NCBI GenBank assembly: GCA_027579435.1
Contig: JANBPK010000774.1
Span: 62,001-126,000 of the forward strand
Reading direction: 5' to 3'
DNA length: 64,000 bases
Source: Candolleomyces eurysporus
Lineage: Eukaryota; Basidiomycota; Agaricomycetes; Agaricales; Psathyrellaceae
Below, piece by piece: positions 33,609 to 44,948 of the stretch (position 1 is the first letter of the stretch; every line of letters begins with the position of its first letter). The notes beneath the pieces were generated by a model. It was not told the origin of the DNA. It ran no database searches and worked only from the letters and a program-made list of their open reading frames with translations. A program made the position numbers and the translations under genes.

Positions 33609-35950
33609 AATGTAGACTCTAGTCATTCTACTAGTTTGTCAATATTCCTATCTTTTTTCTTTCTTTGATATTGTACCACGGCTACATATATAGAACTATA
33701 CCTCTTTCTATTTGTACCGAAATGCTGTATGTTCAACTTTTTTTTTTCTAATTTTGAGCCTGCTTTGAGCTGTTTTTCTCCGGTTGAGACGAGTGCTCAA
33801 TCTGTAGGCTGAACCTACCCACCCTCTTCCTCTGCTTCTTCTCCTCCTCCATCTTCTAGGTCTAATTGACCATGGTTCTGTCTTTCTTTACTCATCCAGG
33901 GGATACACTGGTTTGATACGAGCTCGCACCCGTTTTTCTATTCGAATCGATCCAAAGTACCGCATTTTTTCGACGTGTCCTCAGATTCTTGGGATACTAA
34001 ACCGGGNCNACGAAGTGTTCCAGGTAGAGGGTAAGCTCAGTATCCAACTCAATGGCAGTCGTTCCCCCTTTCCCTCAAGTCAGGGGATACCTGTTTACCC
34101 TTCCGCCTTTTCAATCTGGTCTAACGCTCTTAGCTCATCGGGTTTCTTGGAGCAGCAAGAGTATGATGACAGTGATTGTTTTTTAAATCATTTTCTACCT
34201 ATTTGCCTACTCGATAGATATCAAAGCAGGACGAACAAACGCCATTCTTATGAAATCCGAGTCAAACGCGCTTCGACGCGACACGAGAACTTATTGACGC
34301 GACAACGTGATATACGCATGATCGCAAAAGGCGACGCACGGACCGATATACGTTTCCCCATTCCCTATTTTCCTTCATCGTAACCTTATGCTCCATTTTC
34401 GTTTGCAATTATGACCTTCATCCTGACCTATGCGACCTACAACTTGAATACCTGAATACCCAGGGATATCGACCTCATTCATGGTCCGACACACCAGTGA
34501 CGGCTCAAGAATGCAAGATGGAGGAGGCCATGGCGGGGGGGGGGGGCTGTAGTAAGTGGCCGGGTTGTGAAAGACCTTGAGTTTGGGGAACTCTGACGAT
34601 TTCTACGTCCAGAAAATGTGTCTTTTGCAAGCTGCAGGGTTGCTGAGAGTGACGCCTTTAGGTAGCGTGGCTGCTCAGCGTTCGGGCTCTCAACGGAAGA
34701 ATTTTGAACCCTGAGGCGAAATGCCCTGTCGTCTGCCAATCTGACCGAGAAAATGTTATTGCCCGACACAGGACTGTAGTATATTCCAATTTGGTGGCGC
34801 CAATCCCCCGCCTCGACGCCGTTTGCCTGGTTCTTACTCGCTTTTCGCCTTGTCAATGCAAGACATCCTTCTTCATAGTTCAACTGCGCTTGTGGAATGG
34901 AGCCCTGGTCTAGAGATTCCACGATGGCGAGCACCGAGAGATTAAGGCTCAGCCTCTGCACTGACCTCTTTATTGGTGCCTACCCACAGGCTTCATATTG
35001 GAAGCTCCCTTTGTCGCGGCCCTAGCATCTGTCTTTGCTGTTCATGTCCTAATCCCTCACTCACCCTTTCCCAGTCTGACCATACAACTCGAAAGACACT
35101 GGCAGAGATCCCGCACTGCGGCCGGGCTTTGCGGCGTCTCCGAATATACAAACAAATGACGACACAGTCTTCCATTTGGTCTCGTCAGCATCCTAACTTC
35201 CGGTTCTTTCTCCAGGTGTCCGCCCCGATAGTCGTTCGAGGAATCTGGGATATGTTACTCGTCGACATTTGGCGCCATATCCGTCGAGCACGTTTGCTCG
35301 ACCAACAGTCGAAGCATATCCAGCTAGAACGCCCACTCGAGTTTCCAATTTCTGATAGAAATATCGAGGGATCTTCAGTCATTTTCTTTGATTGACTTTC
35401 TCTGAGCTAGGCACTGATCTTCATAGAAGGTAGAGGCTTGCATACCATCTATCATTGACGTCTCTGATGTACACCTCCATATAGTGCTCTTTACTTGATT
35501 TCGTCTACAACTCGGTGAATTGTGTCGATCTAGCTCCCGCCACTCAAACACCATGTCAAATTGACCCGCTGGATATGGTTGATATGGACTACATGTCCAA
35601 TATCCAGTATGACCCTTGGTGGTCCTTCCAGGTTGGTACGCACATAAAGAGCGGCTCTTCGCGAACATTGGCGTTATGAAACGGTTGTGACAGTAAGCAA
35701 CCTCGGTTCGGTTGGCAACCGTTACTTACGAGAAGTTCAATAGATTCCAGAGATAGGGCGGTCAAAGAAGTATATCCGCTTCTCTCGGCAGTCGCTGGCG
35801 CCGATGTGAGGTGCTTCCTCGCTTTGCGTAATTCGCGTGGGATGAAACCTGGCGCAGTATTTAAAAGAGGCCGGTGAGCTTGGACAAAGAAGCCCTGAAT
35901 TCGTCTATGCCCACCGTTGGGCCTTGTGTGCGGTGATAGTTCAGGAAGCC
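33609..35950. other. Long intergenic region with the upstream flank of DUF6534 copy 2
   Basis: 2.3 kb. The left half is T-rich and contains Ns at 34007 and 34009 and a G12 run near 34536. Open frames at 34479-34961 (-) and 34973-35395 (+) have no recognised family and no plausible splice partners. From about 35350 the sequence is copy 2 of the segmental duplication. Confidence 0.4.
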
Positions 35951-37777
35951 ATGGGTGAATTCAGCTCGACACTAGGTGCGCTTTAGCCTTTACAGTTTTA
36001 GGAAACTAATTTACCGGTGAAACAGGCGCACTTCTGGTAGCTGTTTTCAGTGAGTTCACGAGACTCTTTTGCATTGCAACGCGACCTCGGATATTCACAG
36101 AACGCAACATCCCCAGTTAACACCTACCTATATGGCGTCGTCAGCTTCCAATACGCGTCATACTACAATAGCAGTGCGTACCACTCAATCTCCCTTCGTT
36201 TGATGGCACGAACCAACCAATCTACTTCTCAGAATTTCAGGATCCCCGCTGGGTAACGCTCACAATCGGAGCCTTATTCGTGACAGACACTTTTCATAGC
36301 ATCTCGTGCGTATTTAGCGTTCTTGGTGTCCCCAGCTTTGATTGACGCCTTTGCGCGCCGTCTTTTCTAGTATCATATATATGGCTTGGGTCTATGCGTA
36401 AGTTCTAGCCTCCTTTCCTTGCACGAAGTTACTAACGCACTAGAACCATACTTGGCTAGGGTGGACAACTTCTCTAATCCGAATGGGCTAATCCGTGAGT
36501 CGACTTCCTTCTTTGACCTTATTGGTCGAGCGGCATCGACGTACCGTTTCCAATGCGCTGAGCATTCTGGTGGAATGCCGTTTTCAGTTGTCACAATGAA
36601 ACTCGAAGACTCTGATGCTGATGCTGTGATAACTTTTGCGCAGAGATAATATGGCCCTTCCCTCTATCTGCCATAATGATGACCGTTACGGCGTTTGTCG
36701 TACAGCAATTTCTCCTGTATCGGTACGTCCCTGATATATATTTGTTGCGCTAAATCTGAGTACTGACGAATACATCGACCACTCTTCTAGTGTTCTTATC
36801 CTCACTAGGAGGTATATCATCTACATACCACTTGTCGCAATCGCGGTGGGGGCTTTCGTCGGAGGAATGATTGTTGGGATCAAGGTCTGGCTGGCTGATA
36901 CGTGCGTACGACTTCGTTCCGGTGGCTCTTGCTCCCAAGTTCAGTTTATTGACCCCTTCTGCCCATTTTTTCTCGTTAGAATGATGGAGCTGTCGTCTGT
37001 CAATAATGTGTTAACCTTTTGGTTGACGGCTAAAGCTGCTCTCGACGTATCGATCGCAGGTGCGCTGGTTGATTTGCTGGTCGTATCAGCCAATGATATT
37101 AACCGACTCCTCACAGCGATTTTGCTGTATACGCTGAATGCTTCGAAAACTGGCATGAGAAAGTCTGATAAGGTCTTGAATCGTCTTATGAGGACCTCAG
37201 TGCAGACCGGTGAGGCGACTCACGTTTTGATGCTAATTTTCGAATATGTCCTGAATGTCCTCTGGCGTAGGCGTATGCACGAGTGTATTTGCAATCCTGT
37301 GCATGGTACTGTTCCTCGTCAAACCTGGGACTCAATACTACCTTATGTTTGGTCTTCCGATCCCCAGGGTATACACTTGCGTGAGTTGTGCTTATTGATT
37401 GTTAAGGAATATCATATTAACGACGATACTATTTCACGTCATTGTAGACCCTGCTCGATACGCTAATTTCTCGCGATAGTCTACGAAATATGATGGACGG
37501 CTCTAGCACTTTCGTACGTGCCCCTGTCCTTTCGCGTTGCGACCACTCATTTACATTTTTCTTGTCAAAGGCGGGGAGTACATTGTTTGGAGCTCCGGGA
37601 CGAGCTCTGAGTTCCTTGAAGGCATCTCCTAATCCTAACACGAGCTCGAGTCAACATCTGACAGGGGCTCACACGATCAGCTTGGACACGCTATCACCAG
37701 GTGCTCGAGATGAAAGAGCAGAATGGGATCCTGAACTTAGAGGGGAGGGCTTTGGCCGGCGCACTGCAAAGCCATGA
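35951..37777 (+). CDS. DUF6534-type seven-helix membrane protein, copy 2
   Basis: Same exon pattern and length as copy 1, with all conserved blocks: Y-L-Y-G-V-V-S-F-Q-Y, V-D-N-F-S-N-P-N-G-L-I, M-A-L-P-S-I-C-H-or W-P-F-P-L-S-A-I depending on splice, G-G-M-I-V-G-I-K-V-W-L-A-D-T, N-N-V-L-T-F-W-L-T-A-K-A-A, D-K-V-L-N-R-L-M..Q-T-G, P-R-V-Y-T-C-T-L-L-D-T-L-I-S-R-D-S-L-R-N-M. Coding parts are more alike than introns, which suggests both copies are kept functional. In this copy the acceptor before V-D-N-F is CTAG, and one upstream alternative would run into a TAG, which fixed the junction in both. Confidence 0.72.
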
Positions 37778-37994
37778 GTGGCACTGCGCCTCAACCTGGT
37801 CATGTCGAAATTTACAGTAAAACATCGTAATCTATCATCAGTTGCAACTCATTATCACAAATACACGCATTCAATTCAAATTTCCCTTTGTGACTATACA
37901 GTGGACAATGGTCGGCCCACTGTCAACGAGGCCCAAGCACCTATGCAGATGCGGTCACGGGGACAATAATTGTTGTCCTTCCTAATGGGATTGA

Positions 37995-38012
37995 CCAGCG
38001 CTAAAGCCTCCT
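37995..38012 (+). promoter_or_regulatory. Shared FunK1 upstream motif (site 2, orphan)
   Basis: CCAGCGCTAAAGCCTCC as at 30660, preserved although no kinase follows. Confidence 0.45.
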
Positions 38013-38113
38013 GTTGCCGAGGCATTTCGCCGAGGGTACTTAAGGGGGCTGGTTGGGGGGCCAAGACCGAGTTCCATCATGCCACCGGCTTCGTTCCGTC
38101 ATGAGCCTTAGAG

Positions 38114-38236
38114 GGTGTTTTTATCTACAAACCACTGGCAATAGCCACAGCTGGTCAGGGCTTATAGACAAACCGCAGGGCTGTTTCCCTGGCTTTATAC
38201 ACCACACTGGCTTTTGCCCTGGTTTGTAGATACACC
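38114..38236. mobile_element. MITE-like hairpin element
   Basis: ATCTACAAACCA at 38123-38134 is the exact inverse of TGGTTTGTAGAT at 38220-38231, and the pairing extends outward (GGTGT / ACACC) and, imperfectly, inward (GGCAATAGCCAC vs GGCAAAAGCCAG), so that most of the 120 bp can fold back. There is no coding capacity. The form fits a miniature inverted-repeat element; no convincing target-site duplication is seen. Confidence 0.55.
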
Positions 38237-38793
38237 TGCCAGCCAGTGGTGGAACCAGGAGGATTTCGAGCAGATCTGGACGTTGAGGAGCGAGAGAGAC
38301 GTCCATGTTAGCATTGATCCCTGGAGTTATTTTGTATCGCTTGAATCACTGTTATTGTTACCTTAGTGCGCACTGTGCCCCATATATACGACACTCTCTT
38401 AACATGCATTCTGGTCAATGAAGATGGGTCTACATGTTTTAGAATATGGAAGTTGATACGACGCAATCATGAAGTTGGGTCTCTTTACCGTACGAGTTAC
38501 AATACGGTAAGCTCACTTTCAGAGTTCCTGAAAGACCGGGGCACAAAGGCTTCCAGTTCTAGTTTATAATGAAGCCAAGGTCCATCCTCTGCGGAGCATG
38601 GAATGCCTCTATTTCGATGTCAGAGTGATTCGTCGAAAACATGTTTCAATTAGTGTATCGCGTCCTGAGGGAATGAAAGACAAGCGATCCGGCCTTCTCA
38701 CTTTCCTAGTCAACAATATAATGAATATACACGAAAACTCTGTCCAAAGAAAAGAATTCGAGAAGTCTAGAGTCTCGATCCGTCGGTTGACGA

Positions 38794-39527
38794 TTATAGA
38801 ACACAAACCAACTTGAGGAGTCGAGGGAGGAACGCGACTTCGGCGGTTGTTTGGGAACTCTCTGCCGCAGCCGCAGAGTCGCTGTGATCCCAGCCTGAGT
38901 TTGGAATCATCTCCGCCCTAAGTTCTCCAACAGATGCTGGTGATGCAGCTGCTCAAGAGACGTCGTAAGTCAACTTATAACGCGGAGTGGTGACAGGCAG
39001 TCTACAACTTACGAATCGGAGTGGGTACTGGAGATATGTGTTCGGACAGCGGTGACCCTATGTTGCCAAGCTCTGAGCAGGCTGACGAATAAAAGGGAGG
39101 ATAGTAGGACGTGGAAGAGTGGTCGCGGACAGACTTGCGGTTGTGCGAGTTCACATTGTTGGTACGGATGTTGACTTTGTTCAAGGAATCTTGGTAATAA
39201 TTGAGAATCGGTTGATAAAGAATCCGTGAATGGCTCTCTGCAGCTGGAGGCGGTTGTTGTTGAGCCAACAACCGATCTAGCTTTGTATTGATCTCCGTCA
39301 TGAATTTCTGAAGCTCGTTGTTCTTATATGAACAGATGAAAACAAGAAAGCACGCTGAACAGAATGCCACGGTTGGAAGGGAAGCCGTATGCACGTACCT
39401 GTAAGTGTAATTCTCTCATTTGCTGCTCCAAGAGCTCAATGAGATGATGTAGCTCGCTGTGTACGCCATTGACGGCATGCGATGGAAGACAGTCTCTCCC
39501 TGAGCAAGTTTCGGCCCCGGTTGGCAT
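38794..39527 (-). CDS. Small coiled-coil protein, unknown family
   Basis: Model: 39527-39399, 39322-39013, 38936-38794; the phases fit (129, 310 and 143 nt), giving 193 residues. The first exon ends E-L-L-E-Q-Q-M-R-E-L-H-L-Q and the second begins N-N-E-L-Q-K-F-M-T-E-I-N-T-K-L-D-R-L-L-A, together one heptad-patterned helix. A Ser/Asn/Pro-rich tail follows. Donors are GTACGT and GTAAGT. The true N terminus may lie further upstream, because another open minus frame (39593-39991) sits there. No function can be given. Confidence 0.45.
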
Positions 39528-39592
39528 CAGTCGTACTTGGCCTCGATGCGGCTTTTGGTCCGAAAGGGATGTGCTGTGTTCTGAGTGAAGAA

Positions 39593-39991
39593 TTACTGCT
39601 GGTGAAGTTCAAGGGAGAATGGGACCAGGCGCCTGTAACAATGAATGAACTGGGAGAAGACAGCGAGGATGGTATTTATCGTCGTTCTTTGGAGGTTGTA
39701 CGAGGTAAGCCGTGCCACATCAAGAGGACTCCTGTTGGTAACCCCATCAATACTCCGGAATATTTGCGGGGTGTGATAGGGTGTGATCAGGGTGCGATCG
39801 TCATTCCGTCCGGATGCTATTTGCGGTGGAATTGACAGCAGACTGTCCTTAATGGGTAGTTCAATTGGCGCCCAGAAGCTAGAGCATCCTTGGCCATACA
39901 CAATCGTCCCTTCCCGATAGTAACGGTCGCTTATCTCATCTATCAAGTCCTCAGTGAAAATGCTGAAGCATTCGAATCCAATCACGGACAC
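39593..39991 (-). CDS. Possible exon(s) of an unidentified minus-strand gene
   Basis: An open frame without ATG at its start encodes a protein-like, non-repetitive sequence (V-I-G-F-E-C-F-S-I-F-T-E-D-L-I-D-E-I, ..P-I-E-L-P-I-K-D). A GTACAA..CCAG intron may lie near 39640-39700. It could be the upstream part of the coiled-coil gene or a separate small gene; I could not find a consistent junction. Confidence 0.3.
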   Translation of the reverse strand: MSVIGFECFSIFTEDLIDEISDRYYREGTIVYGQGCSSFWAPIELPIKDSLLSIPPQIASGRNDDRTLITPYHTPQIFRSIDGVTNRSPLDVARLTSYNLQRTTINTILAVFSQFIHCYRRLVPFSLELHQQ

Positions 39992-40715
39992 TCTTTTTCG
40001 GTGCTGCCTCTACCATCTCATTAGCACATTCAGCAGAGTTGTTGGCTGTCAAAAAGTGTGAGTGCCTGGTGGTTTGGGGGTTTGAGCTCTTAAGGTTTCA
40101 AGCGCTTAAGGTTTCAAGCTCTTAAGGTTTCAAACTCTTAAGGTTTCAAACTCTTAAAATTTCAGCCTCTTAACGTTTAAACTTCGGACTCTCGTCGCAC
40201 AATGCTGCCGATCTCTGCCCTTTGGTACTAACCTTCCTGTGCCATAAGCTCCGTGATGCATAGCTTCGAAGCTGATGAGCTCCCATCTCTCGCGCCATAC
40301 CGACTAAAAAAGGGGTTGAACTACGTTCAGTCCATATCATCCTCTCGAGCACACGGAGTACGACGATATATGAATGCTGTGATACTTTTACAGCCTTACG
40401 GATCCTGTGATGGGTATAGTATAAACCCACTCCTCCCCCGTAGAGGATACACGGGTGTGACTTCTTTAAACGAGGTTCTGGTAAAGATTAAGGTCTAAGT
40501 AATCAATATCCTTAGGATAGTGAAGCTCCCAGTATTAGTTATCTTCCTCCCCCTGCATGGCCGCATCCACGATACCTTTGCATGATTCCTCCGCTATTCG
40601 CTTACAGTTAAACATGCATGCTGCGTCCGAGGTATGTGCAACGACGACTTGTAGATCACAAAGAATAGATATTGTTCTACTCTGATTAAGTAAGACACTC
40701 TTCAATCCACTCGTC
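39992..40715. other. Intergenic region with minisatellite
   Basis: Apart from the 16-bp tandem repeat at 40084-40187 nothing is recognised. A + strand frame at 40253-40498 lacks any pattern. Confidence 0.45.
40084..40187. repeat. 16-bp minisatellite, about six units
   Basis: Consensus CTCTTAAGGTTTCAAA, units of 16 bp that are nearly exact for four units and decay in the last two (CTCTTAAAATTTCAGC, CTCTTAACGTTTAAAC). There are no spacers, so it is not a CRISPR-like array. Confidence 0.85.
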
Positions 40716-42778
40716 TTAGTCCATCCCGAGCTCTGTGTCAAATCCGTCCTCCAGCCATTGTTGAGTAAAGAAATGTCGATCCCTAGTGGGCATCACCCTG
40801 GCTGGGAGCAGGTAGAATCGACGGTCTACACCCATCAGGTTCGACTCTGTCTTCTCGTCCCAGAATCTCTTCTGTTTCTCGAGGCATAGCTGAGACTGGA
40901 AGCCGAGCTTTAAAAGAGTAATCTTGACATTCAAGCCCGCCTCCGCCGCTTGCCTTCTGCTTATAATCATCGCGAGAGCGGTGTCTTTGGCCATGGATCT
41001 GGAAGCGGAGTGGTTGTGCGTCAGATGGTCGCATGGAAGAAGGTGGAGGTGCCTGAGGTTTGGGAGAAGTGTGGCATGAGCAACTGCAACTCTAGCTTCA
41101 TGCGGCAGGCCATTTGAGGTCCCGAGTCCGAGTAGGACCGTCAAGTGATATAAAAGCCGGTTCACGATCACCGTCCCACCGCGATCGACGCCCTGCACAT
41201 TCACCTTTAACTCCTCGACGGACCAAAGTGAAGGATGCTTCAGGAAGGGCATCAGGACCGTATTATAGAAGTCCATATATGCCCTATCTGAGGCGACCAG
41301 ACCAACTTTGCCCCACCCGAAGCCAACACCCCTCCTATCCGTCTGAGGATTATTCATCTTGAGCTCAAGCGAATCAACATTCGCGTTCGACCGCGCCAAC
41401 ATCTTGCCCAGTGCCACGAACACCTTCTCCGTCCATTGAGGCCGCGTTCTTGGTTGTGTCGGCGGGGGCATAAGAGGAACGAAAAAANTCTGACCATGGA
41501 TCGTACGTTTTAGTAGCCCCAGGCTGGGAAGTGGTATCCAACTCCGCCTCCCTCGTTATGTGTAGCACCAAGCGGGTGAGGGATGGAGTCTCCAATTTCT
41601 CCAAGATCTTAGATAGACCATCGACTTGAATTTCTTCGTCCTTGAAGCCTAGTGTGAGGTCGACTAGTTCAGGGAGAGTGACAAGAGGTAGGGGGGGCTG
41701 GCGACACGTTCGCTTGTATGACGTTCGTGATGACAAGTCCACCAATCGTCTTGTTGTCGAGAGTGATATGAAGGGTTCTCAACGCTTTGCAAATCTTCAG
41801 GCATTCGAGGAATCGAGCGTTGCGGCTCAATTTATCGCCTCTACCATCGGGGTAGTCACCCGACAGCTCGACACCTGTAAGACGGAGGGTTGTTAGATTC
41901 CCGAAAGGGAACACCACAGACGCATCTTTCTTGAGCTGCAACGAGAAATCGTGGCCCGAGAGACACAGGTTCCTAATCTTCGGCGCCCTCCCCCCTCCCA
42001 ACAACGCCCTTGCCGCATCCCCAAACGCATCCGTTGACAAATCGTCCCAGCCCCAGCTGTAAGGGCTACGGTGGTACTTGCAGCTCAATTCTAGAGATTG
42101 GAGTTGCGGTGTTGGAGGGAGATGGCAGAGGAACGAAACCAATTCCTTCATATCCAACTCCATGTAGATCTTGTGGCGGATGATAAAGCTGAGTGACTTC
42201 CATCGGTGACAGTGCACTGATGCAACTCTGAGCATATGGATCATTGCCAAAGCGTATCCGGACCTATATCCGTGGGTGTCGCGAAAAACGAGGGTCATCG
42301 GGGGTCCAGGAGCCGTCAAAGGGAGGCAAGAGTCGTAGAGGAGGGGATTTGGGCCGAACGTGGCTTTGGAGTTCTTCATCCAGAAGTCGAAAAGCGCGTA
42401 CTGACGAGTTGAAGCGTTCGTTATATACATGGTAGACCATAATTCTGGGGAGGAGAATATGATTTCTCGCCATCTTCTGCAGACTTGGCCAAGGATCAAA
42501 GGGGTGAGGGCGTTGGTGGGATGAGAGGTTATCCCGGGCATTGGTTGAAGCACGTCATCGTCGTCGGTTTGAGCAGAGGAACAAGGGGTGTGGACGGCGA
42601 GACTAAGGATTTGGGTGAGGACTTCTGCTGGCATGTGATGATGAATGGGCGTTGGACTCTTGTTCGCCTTTGGGTTGAAAAGGGTAGTAGAGTATATTGA
42701 GAAGACGGGATCGTCAAAGAGACCGTCAAAGAGTCTTCTTGCGAGACGCGGGACGAAGAGGGCCTTATTAATATCCAT
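40716..42778 (-). CDS. Long F-box protein with two homopolymer frame breaks
   Basis: Start ATG at 42778 (M-D-I-N-K-A-L-F); the open frame reaches 42841 but only to a TTG. F-box: M-P-A-E-V-L-T-Q-I-L-S-L-A-V (about residue 50) with V-C-R-R-W-R-E-I-I-F-S-S-P-E-L-W-S-T (about 95). The frame changes in a G7 run at 41691-41697 (no N there) and at N41488 after an A run; removing one base at each gives exactly 687 codons. The Leu-rich middle (L-Q-S-L-E-L-S, L-R-T-L-H-I-T-L, L-P-E-L-V-D-L-T-L) is LRR-like. The C terminus has F-W-D-E-K..G-V-D-R-R-F-Y, shared with the F-box gene at 56420-57911. The G7 shift could be real, but the pattern of the other breaks favours an artefact. Confidence 0.75.
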
Positions 42779-43168
42779 TGAAGGTTCCCTTGAGTTTGTA
42801 ACTTTGAGTAGAGGGGATAATGGAAGTATGAGGCCGAGCAACGCACCTTTTTATCTCATTTCCATTCCTTTCAACCCTCCATTCGAGGAACACCCGGATC
42901 CAGACCGATAGTGATGAGAGAAAGACAAAGCAAAAGACAAAGAAGTTTTACACTTTCACGCATTGTCACGAGGAGTACTTGAAACACAGCGTCACACAAG
43001 GAAGAGTTTGCCACATGTCGTCCCGGAAGGAACATCGAGAACCGTGCTCATATCACAGGATCTGGCATAATTTAATCGAGGTTCGCTGATATCATTTCAA
43101 AGCAAGACAGCACAGGAAACAAATAAGTACTTAACAAACCAACACTTTGAGGTGAAGCAGTTCCGGAT
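42779..43168. other. Intergenic region between two minus-strand genes
   Basis: 5' flank of the F-box gene and 3' flank of the metalloprotease gene; nothing else seen. Confidence 0.5.
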
Positions 43169-44948
43169 CTACTCATCACCATCGTCGTAATCGCGCTCGT
43201 ACTCTTCATCCCAATCCTCTTCCCTTTGATGAATGTCAGAACTCGGGAAGTCGGCGAGTCTTGATTCAGCATCGTCCGTGGAGTCAGATTCCACCGCTTG
43301 CTCGTGCTCGTCCGTTTCTGTCGTACCGGCTTCGGCGGCTGCAGTAGTTGAGCTTGTAGGCGCGGATGTGGGAGTGGTCGGGGTAGCCGAAGTGGAGCTC
43401 GAGCTGGAGAGACTTGAGCCCGAGCTTGTACGAGTGGTTGGAGCTGGTGAGGTGGCGGTTGTTGTGGCTGATGACGAGTTTGAAGCAGCAGCCGAGCTGG
43501 TGGTACTAGTTGCACTGGCGATGGTGGAGTAATTGCCACTAGTTCCAGGTGGAGGTGGGCGAGGGGTTCTAAACGCCCAGATCGCCTCGTGCATCCTGAC
43601 AGCTTGGCCGGGTGTGAAGTGCGTCATGCACGAGTCGAATGAGTAGTCCATGAAGTTATCTAGAGGGGAGTGTCAGCGTCAGTAGGAAACGAGGGTGATG
43701 GCGGGAAGTTTATACTCACGAATAGGATCAGGATCTTTACTATCAGGACAGGACTTCCTACCAATCGGACATCCTTCAGCACCCGACGACTCCGGAGGCG
43801 TATCGTCCACATTGTCGCCTACACCGGTGCAACCGCCCTGAATTTTCCCGCTCCGGTAAGCCTGGCAGCTATCAGAGTGATGACCAGTGAATACGGACCT
43901 CGAAGGTGTGATACAGCCCCAACCAATGCCCCAACTCATGCACAGTAGTCCGACCTAGGTTGTAGTTCTTATGCGATCCTCCGGGGAGAGTGGTGTACCG
44001 GATGATGAGGCCGTCTTTCAAGGGCTCGCGGAAGTAAGCTGAGGGCAAGGAAGCGTAGCCTAGCGATTTGTCTGTCGCATTGAAGCTACACGTAGGTGGA
44101 AGACATCAGACAGTGCACGGAAAAGAGATGGATGTGTGGAGGAGTGAGGATGGACGCGTACCCAGCAGTAAAGATATTCAACGTGGAGGAATTGCCTTTG
44201 TGATACGTCTCTTTCATCTCTGCTTCTTGAGGTCTGAAAGGAGCGTAGTCTAAGCAAGGCGAAAGGGGACTGGAAGCAGGAAAAGGGACGTACGACCCAG
44301 GCCAAGCGTTCACGAACCAATCTGGGTTGTGAATCCTCGTAATATTGACAAAGTTCCACGAAATGTTTGTAGATTTGTAGTCCCGGTTCAGGACTTCCAT
44401 CTGCTGCATAATCTGGTAGTCACTGTGAGACCGCAGGAAAAAGTGTCAATGGATATCGATGGCGGCTCTGGACTTCCCGAAAGTCGAATGATGGAAACGA
44501 CCAGTTCAAAACGAAAAGAGAAGGCAAACGTACGGCACATAACCACCCTCATACGTCTCATTTGCATAGAGAACATGCCAGTGTACGTCGAATGCCACCC
44601 GCCTCAGCACCCTCGCTCCCCCCACGACCGTCGCATTGACAGCCTCATGAGGACCCGCTTGACCATCTCTTGTCTCTAGATCTTGAAAGAGAACATCGCC
44701 AGCAGATCGGCGAACTTCGTTCAGAGCGCTTTCTGTTTCGATACGGTCGCGTTCGGTAATGATAGTCACGCATCCTCGACTGTGGCCAATATAAAGAATG
44801 AGGTCAGACATGTACGTTGCCATCGTAGTAGCAGACACACGAACTTTTGCACAATATCAGAAGGTGTATATTCCAACGGTCGTCCCAGAACCATCAGGGC
44901 ACCAAGAAGGCCGTGCAGCAGTCCCAACTTGTAGAACACGTTCAACAT
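43169..44948 (-). CDS. Secreted zinc metalloprotease of the M43 (pappalysin-like) family
   Basis: Seven exons, 44948-44845, 44779-44534, 44422-44294, 44233-44162, 44085-43899, 43837-43720, 43659-43169, total 1347 nt in frame, 448 residues. Residues 1-22 are a signal peptide ([16 protein letters not shown]). R-G-C at about 36-38 starts the M43 fold; V-L-N-R-D-Y and L-N-I-F-T-A-G-F are typical core strands. The zinc motif [11 protein letters not shown] lies near 232-242, followed by G-G-C...G-D-x-V-D-D-T-P and the Met-turn region N-F-M-D-Y-S. After F-T-P-G-Q-A-V-R-M comes a Ser/Thr-rich, probably O-glycosylated stretch of about 80 residues and an acidic tail. Expected role: extracellular protein breakdown. 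The 60-bp introns 3 and 5 were chosen because they restore family alignment. Confidence 0.88.

Larger units (their letters stand above)
35350..38012. repeat. Segmental duplication, copy 2
   Basis: Partner of 28000-30680. It ends at the FunK1 upstream motif (37995-38012); the kinase gene that should follow is absent, and a hairpin element lies about 100 bp further on. Confidence 0.8.
37778..38793. other. Intergenic region with FunK1-promoter remnant and hairpin element
   Basis: Contains the FunK1 upstream motif site 2 (37995-38012) without a kinase gene, the hairpin element at 38114-38236, and the 3' flank of the minus-strand coiled-coil gene. A + strand frame at 38598-38816 overlaps that gene's end and is not supported. 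Confidence 0.5.

Noticed and set aside
34479..35395. Opposing open frames of 140-160 codons
   Set aside because: No family pattern, no splice partners and a poly-G run inside; not supported as genes.
40084..40187. Regular repeat resembling a CRISPR array
   Set aside because: Units abut without spacers, and the genome is eukaryotic; it is a minisatellite.
43233..43532. 99-codon + strand frame rich in Val and Glu
   Set aside because: Mirror of the Ser/Thr-rich tail of the metalloprotease on the minus strand.
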